From IMG/VR virus record IMGVR_UViG_3300042923_000887, positions 1-47,321 of that record: 47,321 nt of DNA, one strand, 5' to 3'. Source of the stretch: a virus. How positions within the stretch are numbered: the first letter of the stretch is position 1; the number at the start of each line of letters is the position of its first letter. Positions 14,165 through 22,145 of the stretch are shown here, in pieces. The notes under the pieces are model-generated. The model had not been told where the DNA came from, ran no database searches, and saw only the letters and a program-made list of their open reading frames with translations. A program made the position numbers and the translations under genes.

Positions 14165-15606
14165 TTACCAATATAAAAATAGGTTTTATAATGCCACATC
14201 CGGATAACCCTCGCAAAGACCTTGGTGACTTAATAGAGCTTGCGGAAAGCATTAAGTCTAATGGGATACTGCAAAACCTTACGGTAGTGCCACAATTAGC
14301 TATGAAACCAGGATATTGTACATCATGCAATATTTATAATGGTGCCGTTGGTAAATGCAAAGATGGTCATGACAAAAACGAGCGTCCACCTTGTTCTAAG
14401 TGGGAGTGCAGAGAGGACTTTGTTTTCACCGCCGTCATCGGACACCGCCGCCTGGCAGCCGCAAAACTGGCCGGACTGACGGAAGTGCCCTGCGTAATCT
14501 CCGACATGAGTAAAAAGCAACAGCTTTCCACTATGCTGCTAGAGAACATGCAGCGCAGCGACCTGACCATATATGAGCAGGCACAAGGTTTTCAAATGCT
14601 GCTGAATTTTGGCGAAACGCTTGAAGATATTTCGGTGCAGACTGGTTTTTCTGAAAGCACCATTAGGCGCCGGGTTAAGCTGTTGGAGCTGAATAAGGAC
14701 AAATTCAAAAAGTCGGTAGAACGTGGCGCCACGCTGCAAGACTATGCTGAGTTAGACAAAATCAACGACATTAAAATGCGGAATAGCGTTCTTGATAAAA
14801 TTGGAACTTCTAATTTCAAGTATGAGCTGCAACGTGCTATTGATAAGGAAACAGGTAATCGCAACAAGGCTCTGATTATACAAGAATTAAAGAAATTTGC
14901 AACACAGGTTGAAAACAGCAATGGAATGCAGTTTGTTAATTCTTATTCTACAGCAGTGCAGCCGAAAATTACCGTGCCTGACGATGTTAATACAGTTGAA
15001 TATTTTTACTACATTAATAGCTCAGGCTATATCTACCTGTATAAAAAACGTGAAACAAATCAATCGGCTGCAAATAATTCAGCCACTGCCGCTGACCCGG
15101 CATGGCTGATTGCACAAAGAAAACGTGACGAACATCGTGCTATGTTGAATTCGATATCAGACCGGGCCTATCGGTTACGCTATGAATTTATTCAATCGAT
15201 GTCTAATGCTGTTGCTAAAAAGAACATCGGTACCGTCATTGAGTATGCTTTGCGAGGAATGCTTGATGAATATTATCTTGACAGTGATGACTTGAGGAAT
15301 TTTATCGACCTCAAAGTCAATGAAGAGGACGAAGGCGGCGAATGGGGTTTTGATCAGGTTAAGGATCTGGTTAAGGCCCAACCGGAGCGTTACTTATTGA
15401 TTTGTACCTATTTACTGTTGGATTCGGAGGGAGAGCATTATTATCGCTGGGATAATCAGTATGAAGATAATGAAGCCTTAAACACAGTCTATGATTTTAT
15501 TGAAAAGCTTGGCTATGAGCTATCTGACGAAGAACAGGCGCTGCGGGACGGGACACATGAATTATATGTACGCGATGATGGAGATGGCGCTAATGCAGGA
15601 ACATGA
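14161..15606 (+). CDS. ParB/Spo0J-like protein with a Cys-rich insertion
   Basis: This 481-residue protein begins with a ParB-like domain: HPDNPRKDLGDLIELAESIK, GHRRLAAAKLAG (94-105, the nucleotide-binding motif) and ENMQRSDLTIYEQAQGF (128-144). A helix-turn-helix follows (LEDISVQTGFSESTIRRRVK). Between the first two motifs lies an unusual insertion with five Cys residues (53, 56, 66, 78, 83), which may bind metal. No ParA gene is visible nearby, so a role in transcription or replication control is as likely as partition. ATG at 14161 has CAAAGGGGTGAACCC upstream. Confidence 0.85.
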   Translation: MITNIKIGFIMPHPDNPRKDLGDLIELAESIKSNGILQNLTVVPQLAMKPGYCTSCNIYNGAVGKCKDGHDKNERPPCSKWECREDFVFTAVIGHRRLAAAKLAGLTEVPCVISDMSKKQQLSTMLLENMQRSDLTIYEQAQGFQMLLNFGETLEDISVQTGFSESTIRRRVKLLELNKDKFKKSVERGATLQDYAELDKINDIKMRNSVLDKIGTSNFKYELQRAIDKETGNRNKALIIQELKKFATQVENSNGMQFVNSYSTAVQPKITVPDDVNTVEYFYYINSSGYIYLYKKRETNQSAANNSATAADPAWLIAQRKRDEHRAMLNSISDRAYRLRYEFIQSMSNAVAKKNIGTVIEYALRGMLDEYYLDSDDLRNFIDLKVNEEDEGGEWGFDQVKDLVKAQPERYLLICTYLLLDSEGEHYYRWDNQYEDNEALNTVYDFIEKLGYELSDEEQALRDGTHELYVRDDGDGANAGT

Positions 15607-15991
15607 CATACAAAATTTGATTCGCCTTGAAATATCGCGGCAGCGCCTGGGCGTGTCGTTTCGGACCAATGTCGGCCTGGCCTGGACTGGCAACGACATC
15701 CGCAAGCATGCTGACGGCAGCATGACCATCATGGATCCGCGGCCGTTTCAGACAGGACTGCCGGAAGGGTATTCCGATCTGACCGTTGTCGTGCCGGTAA
15801 TCGTGGCGCCGGAAATGGTCGGCAGCCTGATCGGCATCGCCGGGTTTATCGAGGTCAAAAACGCCAAGGGCAAAGCAACACCAGCACAGTTGCATTTTAT
15901 TGAACAGATGCAGTCCCTGGGAGCACGTGCCGGTGTGGCCCGGTCGCCGGAGGCTGCGGTCCGGATTTTGCGAGGCGATCCGCCATGCTAA
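15593..15991 (+). CDS. VRR-NUC domain nuclease
   Basis: This 132-residue single-domain protein has the VRR-NUC layout: an N-terminal helix (QNLIRLEISRQRLGV), then GYSDLTVVVPV, IAGFIEVKNAKGKATPAQLHF and a final ARSPEAAVRILRG. The D of SDL and the E-x-K of EVK are the catalytic PD-(D/E)xK-type residues. Such stand-alone phage enzymes cleave branched or structured DNA. The start at 15593 is the likely one, but an upstream in-frame ATG exists. It overlaps both neighbours. Confidence 0.85.
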   Translation: MQEHDIQNLIRLEISRQRLGVSFRTNVGLAWTGNDIRKHADGSMTIMDPRPFQTGLPEGYSDLTVVVPVIVAPEMVGSLIGIAGFIEVKNAKGKATPAQLHFIEQMQSLGARAGVARSPEAAVRILRGDPPC

Positions 15992-17190
15992 ACCGCATGC
16001 AGCAAGTCGGCTTCGACCGCGCAAAAAAATGGTGGCTGGACGGCAATGAGCAGATTTTCAAGGTTGCCGGATACGCCGGTACCGGAAAAACATATCTGTC
16101 GGCTGTCATTGCCGAGGAACTGGCCAGCAACCGGATTGCGTTTTGCGCTTTCACCGGCAAGGCAGCTCTGGTCATGCAGCAGCGGGGCATGCCGGCGACG
16201 ACAATTCATCAGTTAATTTACAATATCGAATCCAAAATGGAGCCGTACTATGATGATAACGACCGGCTGCGGTACAAACGCCGCCTGGTCACCGAACTGA
16301 AACAAAAACTCGATCCAAAACCGGCCATTATTCTGGTTGATGAGGCCAGCATGGTTTCAGAACGCATCCTGCGTGATCTGCTCAGTTTCGATATCCCCAT
16401 TATCGCCATTGGTGACCCATTCCAACTGCCGCCGGTGGGCGGCGAGGAATCCGACCTGCTCACGGATCCGGACGTAACGCTCGAGGAGATCATGCGCCAG
16501 GATGAAGGCAGCGCGATCGTTTATTTAGCTGAGAAGATCCGGAAGGGCCGCCCGCTTAAAGACGATGAGAGCGCTCCCGGCTGTATCTGGCAAATGTCCA
16601 AGGACGTAATCCGAGACGAATACCAAAAAGAGATGTTTGCCTGGGCAGGGCAGATCATTGCCGGCCGTAATGCCACGGTGGCCAAAGTCAATCAGCAGGC
16701 GCGGCACTGGCTGGGGTTTACTGGTCAGTTGCCGGTTGTCGGAGATAAATTAATCTGCAAACGCAATGCCTGGGATACCATTTTATATGACGGTAAATTA
16801 CCAACTGCCTTGGTCAATGGCTTGATTGGCTACTGCACACACGTTGAGCAGCGGGAGAAATATGAATCAGTACCATGGCGCAAGGAACCGGTAGCCACGA
16901 TAGAGCACCTGTTGAACCTGCGGCCGGTGTTTGAGGAGACAGCAGAATTCACGGACCTGAAGTTTAACCCAGATGCGCTATGGGAAACAAAGCTGGCCAG
17001 GGGCAATATGAAGGGTAATATATTTCAATTCGGTTATTGCATCACTTGCCATGCTGCCCAGGGCAGTGAGTGGGACAATCTGCTGTTATATGACGATAGT
17101 TGGCATGACCCCAACGATCCGCTGTTTCAGGCGCGCTGGCGGTACACAGGCGTAACGAGGGCGGCAAAAAGACTGGTTTGGCTGCGGTAA
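15985..17190 (+). CDS. RecD/Dda-like superfamily I helicase
   Basis: This 401-residue protein has Walker A GYAGTGKT at 29-36, VDEAS at 118-122 and GDPFQLPPV at 143-151. The C-terminal motif VI-like part reads QGSEWDNLLLYDD and RYTGVTRAAKRLVWLR. These are hallmarks of RecD/Dda-type 5'-3' helicases, which restart forks or remove proteins from DNA. ATG overlaps the end of the VRR-NUC gene, so the nuclease and helicase are probably co-translated. Confidence 0.9.
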   Translation: MLNRMQQVGFDRAKKWWLDGNEQIFKVAGYAGTGKTYLSAVIAEELASNRIAFCAFTGKAALVMQQRGMPATTIHQLIYNIESKMEPYYDDNDRLRYKRRLVTELKQKLDPKPAIILVDEASMVSERILRDLLSFDIPIIAIGDPFQLPPVGGEESDLLTDPDVTLEEIMRQDEGSAIVYLAEKIRKGRPLKDDESAPGCIWQMSKDVIRDEYQKEMFAWAGQIIAGRNATVAKVNQQARHWLGFTGQLPVVGDKLICKRNAWDTILYDGKLPTALVNGLIGYCTHVEQREKYESVPWRKEPVATIEHLLNLRPVFEETAEFTDLKFNPDALWETKLARGNMKGNIFQFGYCITCHAAQGSEWDNLLLYDDSWHDPNDPLFQARWRYTGVTRAAKRLVWLR

Positions 17191-17216
17191 TAATAACGGT
17201 ATGGGAGGTATTCCAA

Positions 17217-17465
17217 ATGCAACGTTACTTGCTAATCTCGCTCATTCTGCTCAACGTCTTCCTGATGGGCGCCGTCGTGTTCATTGCCCCTGTGGTCTTA
17301 AAAACGGCCAATGTCGCAATTGTATTGTCCGAACTGGTACAAGCCAATCAGGAGCGGCTCAACACGCTCGAAACTGACCTAAAGCATTATACAGATCCCG
17401 AGACCATTCAATCCAGAACCATTGATTATATCCTTCGCAGGGGAGATTTTACAAATCGGCCGTGA
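17217..17465 (+). CDS. Membrane-anchored coiled-coil protein, 82 aa
   Basis: The ATG at 17217 follows GGGAGGTATTCCAA. Residues 3-29 form a single membrane segment (YLLISLILLNVFLMGAVVFI...). After it comes a helical, coiled-coil-like region (LVQANQERLNTLETDLKHY). It could tether a replication component to the membrane because of its position before the primase-helicase, but that is only a suggestion. Confidence 0.65.
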   Translation: MQRYLLISLILLNVFLMGAVVFIAPVVLKTANVAIVLSELVQANQERLNTLETDLKHYTDPETIQSRTIDYILRRGDFTNRP

Positions 17466-17492
17466 TTTCTCGTTCGGAAAAGGGGAGCCGTA

Positions 17493-20420
17493 ATGGATAC
17501 AATACAATTCCTTACAAAAATATTTGAATACGCAGAAACAGGCTACACTCAAATTTTCGCGCTTCCGTCTACGCTAGCCAAAGCGGTACCGGTGACGGAT
17601 CTGTCGCCGGTACCCGCGGCCATCGCTGCAGCCGGAGCGCAGAATATATATTTCTCTCCCGGGATCTGCAGCCAGCCAAAAGACAGTAAACTGTCTGATC
17701 CGGATATCGTAGGCATTCCGGCGCTATGGGCGGACGTGGATATATTTCATCCCGCTCATGCGGCCAAGAACCTGCCGCGCACCGTCGACGAGGCCATGAC
17801 GCTGGTACCGGACTGCCTGCCGCCGTCGATAGTGGTTCATTCCGGCCACGGGCTGCAGTTCTGGTGGCTGCTTCGTGAGTGCTGGATGTTTGATACCCCG
17901 GAGGAAAAACAACGCGCCCAGGACATCCTGACGCGCTTACAGGGACTGATCAGGCAGCGTGCCCAGGCCAGTGGTTGGCATCTGGACAGTACGCAGGACA
18001 TATGCCGGGTAATGCGGCTGCCGGGTACGGTGAATGTGAAAATACCGTCAGAGCCTGTGCTGGCTATGGTCATGGAGCATTCTGAGATCCGCTATAATCC
18101 TGATGATATAGACGCAGTATTACCGGCCGTTGAACAGGCAGCAGCAGCCACGCAGCACCGTCAGGCGGTCTTTGAACGGCGCCCGACAGATGGTCCAGCC
18201 AAGTACATGCTGCAGAACTGCATGTTTATGCAATATTGCCAGCTGCAGGCAAAAACTATCAGTTACGGTGATTGGTTGGCGGCATTAACAAATTTAGTCC
18301 GGGCAACAGACGGTATAGAGGCATGCCATATGCTCTCTGCGCTAGATGCTGGCCGATACAATCAGCGCGACACAGATAAAAAAATCGACGAAGCCATGGG
18401 GGCAATGAATCCGCAGAATTGCGATTACATCAGGCAACAGCTAGGATTCCAAGGCTGTCCTCCTGGCGGATGCGGCATGCAAGCGCCTTGCGGGTGGTCA
18501 TTGGGTAAGTTGCCACAGGTAAGGGCCAGGGTAAAATCCCATGCGATACTGACACCGGAAGTTGTTTACACGCAGGAATTCCTTTCAGACGCGGCCATAT
18601 TAGAGAAGGAGCAGCCAGCAGAGTTCGATATGCTCTACCAGCGGTTACCGGTCAATAAAAACACATTCAAGAAGGAACTGGCCAAAATCAAGCGGGAACA
18701 GTCCGGCCTGACGGTCATCGATGGCGGTGGCCAGGATGCGCCAGCACCATCGGCAGATGGATCTATCTGGCTGCAGTCGATCATTCCAGATATACCGCTG
18801 AACTTACGTGTACCAGGTAGCCAATCCTCCGCTGCCTGGGTAGTCCGGCAGAATGGTATCAGCCTGAAGCGTGTAACCAACTTTGGTGAGTCATTTCAGC
18901 TGGCAAGCTATGTGCCGGTGATTATTGCAGAGCGGATTTTCAATATCGATACACAGCAGGAAAAAGCCGTCGTTGTGTTTCGTGGGCCTCGAGGCAATTG
19001 GCGATCCGCAACGCTGCCAAAATCTACGATATTTGATGCCAAGCGGATTATGTGTTTATCAGACGCTATGCTTACTATAAACGGAGAGATGGCTAAGAAC
19101 CTGACAAAATGGCTTACCGCACTGGAAGCGGCTAACATGGATGTAATTCCAATAGCGCAAGGAGTTGGTAAAATGGGATGGCGTAACCAGGAGCAGGTAT
19201 TCATTCTGCCGGGTATCACATCGGATTATAAAATTGATATTGGCGAGGCTGCTGCCGAATCAGCCGTTGCCGGTCTTGGTCAGGCCGGAGATATGGCTAT
19301 ATGGCTGGACGTTATGCGGAAACTACGGACCCGGCCTAAAGCCCGGTTTATTATGGCCGCGTCATTTGCGGCTCCACTCTTAAAAATTCTTGGCCAGCGG
19401 TCATTTCTGATTCACAACTGGGATACGACGCGGGGCGGCAAGTCCGCGACATTGATGGCAGCTCTCAGCGTGTGGGGGAATCCGGAGGAGCTGTCCAAGA
19501 GCTTCGAGGACAGCAAAACCAATACCGAGCGGACAGCAGCGCTGTTCACGGATCTGCCACTGGGCATTAATGAGTATGAGATATTAAACGATAAGCAAAA
19601 AGGCGATGTTGAGTCCAAAATCTATCAGATATCCGAGGGTAAGGGTAAAGGCCGCGCCACCCGTGACGGATTGCAGACCACTGTCCGCTGGCGTACCATC
19701 GCTCTCATGACCGGCGAAACGCAGATAACCCGCCACAATACCAGGGGTGGGGTATTTACCCGGCTGATCGAGATCAAGGGCGGGCCGCTTGCCGACGATG
19801 ATATATTTGCATCCAGTCTGTATCCGCTGACAGCCAGGCATTACGGCCAGGCCGGTAAGCGGTTTGTCGAGCAGTTGCTAGCAACGAATCATGACTGGAT
19901 GCGGGATGTGTATCATAAAACCCGCTTGGCACTGCGGGGCAAATATCCTGACAAGCTTGAATCCCATATGGATGCGATTGCATGTATTGTTGTGGCGGAG
20001 TATCTGGCCAGCTATTGGATATTCGGCATTCCAGATGATCAAGCCAAAACGGAAGCTATCACCATGGCCGAGGCGGTTATTCAGGAGATCATCACCAAGA
20101 CCGAGGCCAGCGAGGCAGAACGCGCCTGGGACTGGCTGCCGGATTGGCTGGCGGCGAATGAGGTTAGGTTCGGGACGACATACAGTAAAAATAGTCAGCC
20201 GATCTTAGGGTATTTGGAGGATGGCTATATTTATATTATCAAGACTGAGCTAGCCAAAGGCCTGAAATCAGAGGGATTTAATCCTGACAAGATATTTAAG
20301 CAGTGGGCAGATAGCGGCAAGATTCCGGTGACGGTACAAGGGAAAAGTAGAGCCCTTGCTGTTAAGGGCAAGCGAATTAATGGTGTGCAGCCATGGTTAA
20401 TAAGAATCAAAGAAGAGTAG
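17493..20420 (+). CDS. Primase-helicase: AEP-like primase plus DUF927 helicase
   Basis: This 975-residue protein is the probable replication initiator and primase-helicase. The N-terminal part has an archaeo-eukaryotic primase-like signature: ALWADVDIF (catalytic Asp pair near residues 81-83), IVVHSGHGLQFWW and DSTQDICRVMRLPGTVNVK. A middle region has a Cys cluster (GCPPGGCGMQAPCGW). From about residue 440 the DUF927 helicase begins, with the P-loop TTRGGKSA near 645-652 and LGINEYEILNDKQKG as the Walker B region. The C-terminal 150 residues look like a winged-helix region. The iteron array starts at the base after its stop codon. Confidence 0.88.
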   Translation: MDTIQFLTKIFEYAETGYTQIFALPSTLAKAVPVTDLSPVPAAIAAAGAQNIYFSPGICSQPKDSKLSDPDIVGIPALWADVDIFHPAHAAKNLPRTVDEAMTLVPDCLPPSIVVHSGHGLQFWWLLRECWMFDTPEEKQRAQDILTRLQGLIRQRAQASGWHLDSTQDICRVMRLPGTVNVKIPSEPVLAMVMEHSEIRYNPDDIDAVLPAVEQAAAATQHRQAVFERRPTDGPAKYMLQNCMFMQYCQLQAKTISYGDWLAALTNLVRATDGIEACHMLSALDAGRYNQRDTDKKIDEAMGAMNPQNCDYIRQQLGFQGCPPGGCGMQAPCGWSLGKLPQVRARVKSHAILTPEVVYTQEFLSDAAILEKEQPAEFDMLYQRLPVNKNTFKKELAKIKREQSGLTVIDGGGQDAPAPSADGSIWLQSIIPDIPLNLRVPGSQSSAAWVVRQNGISLKRVTNFGESFQLASYVPVIIAERIFNIDTQQEKAVVVFRGPRGNWRSATLPKSTIFDAKRIMCLSDAMLTINGEMAKNLTKWLTALEAANMDVIPIAQGVGKMGWRNQEQVFILPGITSDYKIDIGEAAAESAVAGLGQAGDMAIWLDVMRKLRTRPKARFIMAASFAAPLLKILGQRSFLIHNWDTTRGGKSATLMAALSVWGNPEELSKSFEDSKTNTERTAALFTDLPLGINEYEILNDKQKGDVESKIYQISEGKGKGRATRDGLQTTVRWRTIALMTGETQITRHNTRGGVFTRLIEIKGGPLADDDIFASSLYPLTARHYGQAGKRFVEQLLATNHDWMRDVYHKTRLALRGKYPDKLESHMDAIACIVVAEYLASYWIFGIPDDQAKTEAITMAEAVIQEIITKTEASEAERAWDWLPDWLAANEVRFGTTYSKNSQPILGYLEDGYIYIIKTELAKGLKSEGFNPDKIFKQWADSGKIPVTVQGKSRALAVKGKRINGVQPWLIRIKEE

Positions 20421-20713
20421 TTGGTTCAACTTGGTTCACAGATGGTTCACTGTTGGTTCACCCGCGAAGCCTTGATTTATCTATGTTTATATATGTTGAA
20501 CCAAGTGAACCAACATTTATATATATCCACATAAGAAAACATACCTTTGGTTATTTTTACCATGGGTAAATATTGAAAAGGTATATTTTCTATAAGCACA
20601 CTATTTTTTACTTGGTTCACTTGGTTCAACTAATAAAAATGCTTTCGGTATCAGTAAATACAATGGTTTAAGGTGAACCAAGTAATGAACCAACTTTAAA
20701 CCAAGTGAACCAA
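20421..20713. repeat. Iteron-like array, candidate replication origin
   Basis: This non-coding stretch holds eleven copies of TTGGTTCA or its complement TGAACCAA; one lacks the first T. Plus copies start at 20421, 20431, 20443, 20453, 20612 and 20621; minus copies at 20497, 20506, 20674, 20686 and 20706. Many are paired 9-10 bases apart. The 20-mer at 20495-20514 recurs inverted at 20611-20630 (19 of 20), and its last 15 bases recur directly at 20700-20714. Between the inverted blocks lies an AT-rich stretch (about 20515-20610) that could be the melting region. The position right after the primase-helicase supports an origin; operators are the alternative. Confidence 0.7.
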
Positions 20714-20736
20714 CTATCCGAGAGGAGGTAAACATA

Positions 20737-21156
20737 ATGGAACTATACGATTACGTAAACGTTGCCAAGCCGACAACGCCGCCAGGGCATCATACCAACG
20801 TTATCGCTGGACTGGGTACCGTATTCCGCGACATATATCCATATTCCCCGGAGGACAGTTTTCTCTGGATGGAGCTATTCCAAATTGCATGCAGCATGAA
20901 CTACGCAAATATGGCCAGTATGCTTGCATATCTCAGAAATGTGGGAGCCAGGCTGGTTCCTGATGATCAGTTCGGTTTTGTTGTCCAGCCTGTAATTGAC
21001 ATTACAGGTTTCCGAGGCTGGAAAAGCCAAGCCGATTATGACCGGGAGAAAAAATGTTTGACCGAGCCAGTGGATTATACACAAGTGCTGATCACGGCGC
21101 TGATCGAGCTCAGGAAGCGGTATCAGGCGGGAAAGATTACGGCGGTAGGAGGCTAG
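20737..21156 (+). CDS. Hypothetical phage protein, 139 aa
   Basis: The ATG has GAGAGGAGGTAAACATA upstream, immediately after the iteron array. The protein is globular, with aromatic residues in the middle (FRDIYPYSPEDSFLWMELF) and a helical end (VLITALIELRKRYQAGK). I recognise no family. The array may also act as its control region. Confidence 0.7.
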   Translation: MELYDYVNVAKPTTPPGHHTNVIAGLGTVFRDIYPYSPEDSFLWMELFQIACSMNYANMASMLAYLRNVGARLVPDDQFGFVVQPVIDITGFRGWKSQADYDREKKCLTEPVDYTQVLITALIELRKRYQAGKITAVGG

Positions 21157-21160
21157 CAGC

Positions 21161-21339
21161 ATGAAAATAATTAACAGGCCAGTTTATAAATGTGAATACT
21201 GCGGCAAAGAATTCTTATCCAGTAGGTGGGGGGGCAGCGGCATGAGCAACACTTTTGCAAGGCTAGGCCTATGAAGCCAGTTAAGCTTGAAAAATATCTT
21301 GGAATAGCGTTATTTGGCGATCTCAATACAGGAGGCTAA
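21161..21339 (+). pseudogene. Small zinc-finger gene frameshifted at a run of seven G
   Basis: The intact frame from ATG 21161 (after GGTAGGAGGCTAGCAGC) stops at 21274 after 37 residues (MKIINRPVYKCEYCGKEFLS...). After the G run at 21228-21234, the other frame reads RHEQHFCKARPMKPVKLEKY and ends with TAA at 21337-21339, two bases before the next gene. One extra G would join them into a CxxC...H...C zinc finger of about 59 residues. So the gene is either broken by a one-base loss, sequenced wrongly in the homopolymer, or expressed by slippage. Confidence 0.7.
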
Positions 21340-21340
21340 T

Positions 21341-21793
21341 ATGAACTACATACAGGAAGCTGAAAAACGGCTGAGGCACTATCGTGACCTTGAAAATAGC
21401 ATTGAACAAATGAACAGAGATATCGCAAGGATTGTGAGCCGATCAAGTCCCAGCGAATTAAACGCCTTGGCAATGGATGTTACCGGTATTCGCAGCAGCA
21501 AGGTTGATGAAGCCTATAATGTGCTGTTTGAGTTACAGACCTTAAGGGATTCTATCAATAGCACTACTGAGGAAATTGCTGATATAAAGGATATCCTTAA
21601 AGAAATCAGCCGGGAAAAAGATTGTCACCTTTATGGCAAGGTGCTGTATCTATGGTACGTGAAGCGAGCAGAGAAGGACGATATCGCCAGGGAGATCGGA
21701 TACACAGCGAGGCATGTCTATCGGATCAAGGATGAAGCTATCCGTAAGTTTGCAGTACGCATTTTAGGGATTAAGGCGCTGGACGCAATCTGA
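21341..21793 (+). CDS. ArpU/DUF1492-like late transcription regulator (sigma region 4-like)
   Basis: This 150-residue protein has a helical N-terminal two-thirds and a C-terminal helix-turn-helix at about 100-138: VLYLWYVKRAEKDDIAREIG then YTARHVYRIKDEAIRKF. This is the sigma region 4-like layout of ArpU/DUF1492 phage late regulators. AGGAGGCTAAT overlaps the stop of the zinc-finger remnant. It is the last gene before a non-coding region with a promoter-like element at 21846, the usual place for a late activator acting on the packaging and morphogenesis genes. Confidence 0.85.
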   Translation: MNYIQEAEKRLRHYRDLENSIEQMNRDIARIVSRSSPSELNALAMDVTGIRSSKVDEAYNVLFELQTLRDSINSTTEEIADIKDILKEISREKDCHLYGKVLYLWYVKRAEKDDIAREIGYTARHVYRIKDEAIRKFAVRILGIKALDAI

Positions 21794-21845
21794 AATGTAA
21801 AAATAAGGATGTCAAAATCATGTCATACACATATTGCTTTTGACG

Positions 21846-21903
21846 TGTTATAATCATATCGTGAAATGCTATCATGAATAGCCGCCAGATGATTGGCGGC
21901 TAT
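21846..21903 (+). promoter_or_regulatory. Late-promoter candidate with extended -10 and 5' hairpin
   Basis: TGT-TATAAT at 21846-21854 is an extended -10 box. No -35 of canonical type lies 17 bases upstream (TACACA at 21826-21831). A perfect 9-base-arm hairpin (21878-21886 with 21895-21903) would lie near the 5' end of the RNA; no U-run follows it. The weak -35 fits a promoter needing an activator such as the ArpU-like protein. A similar TATAAT plus hairpin unit recurs at 24988-25035. Confidence 0.5.
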
Positions 21904-22005
21904 TGTCGTTATATGTCGGAATTTGCGTACTGTATTTTAGCAGGGCAAGAGTCCCTTTTTGCCGAAGATTGTAGCCATGCGAGGTCCCTCCTTGCCGCAA
22001 ATAAT

Positions 22006-22032
22006 AACTTCGGGCCAAGTTGGCCCGAAGTT
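22006..22032. repeat. Perfect 27-bp palindrome before the nuclease-ATPase cassette
   Basis: Arms at 22006-22018 (AACTTCGGGCCAA) and 22020-22032 are exact inverted copies around a single G. The non-coding region 21794-22145 holds the promoter-like element at 21846, this palindrome and the promoter at 22058; I see no gene in it. The one-base centre fits a protein-binding site or a cruciform, or a terminator with part of the stem open, insulating the cassette. Confidence 0.6.
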
Positions 22033-22057
22033 ATATGGGGAATTTTTCGTATATTTG

Positions 22058-22086
22058 TTGTTTAATTAGATCTTATAATGTATAAT
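22058..22086 (+). promoter_or_regulatory. Sigma-A-type promoter of the nuclease-ATPase cassette
   Basis: TTGTTT at 22058-22063 and TATAAT at 22081-22086 are separated by 17 bases; a second TATAAT lies at 22074-22079. The consensus quality suggests expression in the lysogen by the host polymerase, unlike the surrounding late genes. Confidence 0.7.
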
Positions 22087-22145
22087 TGCACCAAAATCAA
22101 ACATCTATAACCCTCATTCATAGGCTGGAGAGGGGGATATATCAT

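Noticed and set aside
20421-20713. CRISPR array
   Set aside because: The repeats are only 8 bases, occur in both directions and have irregular spacing without unique spacers of constant length.
21874-22065. 63-codon frame after the ArpU-like gene
   Set aside because: There is no binding site, and it runs through a perfect hairpin and most of the 27-bp palindrome; composition is not protein-like.
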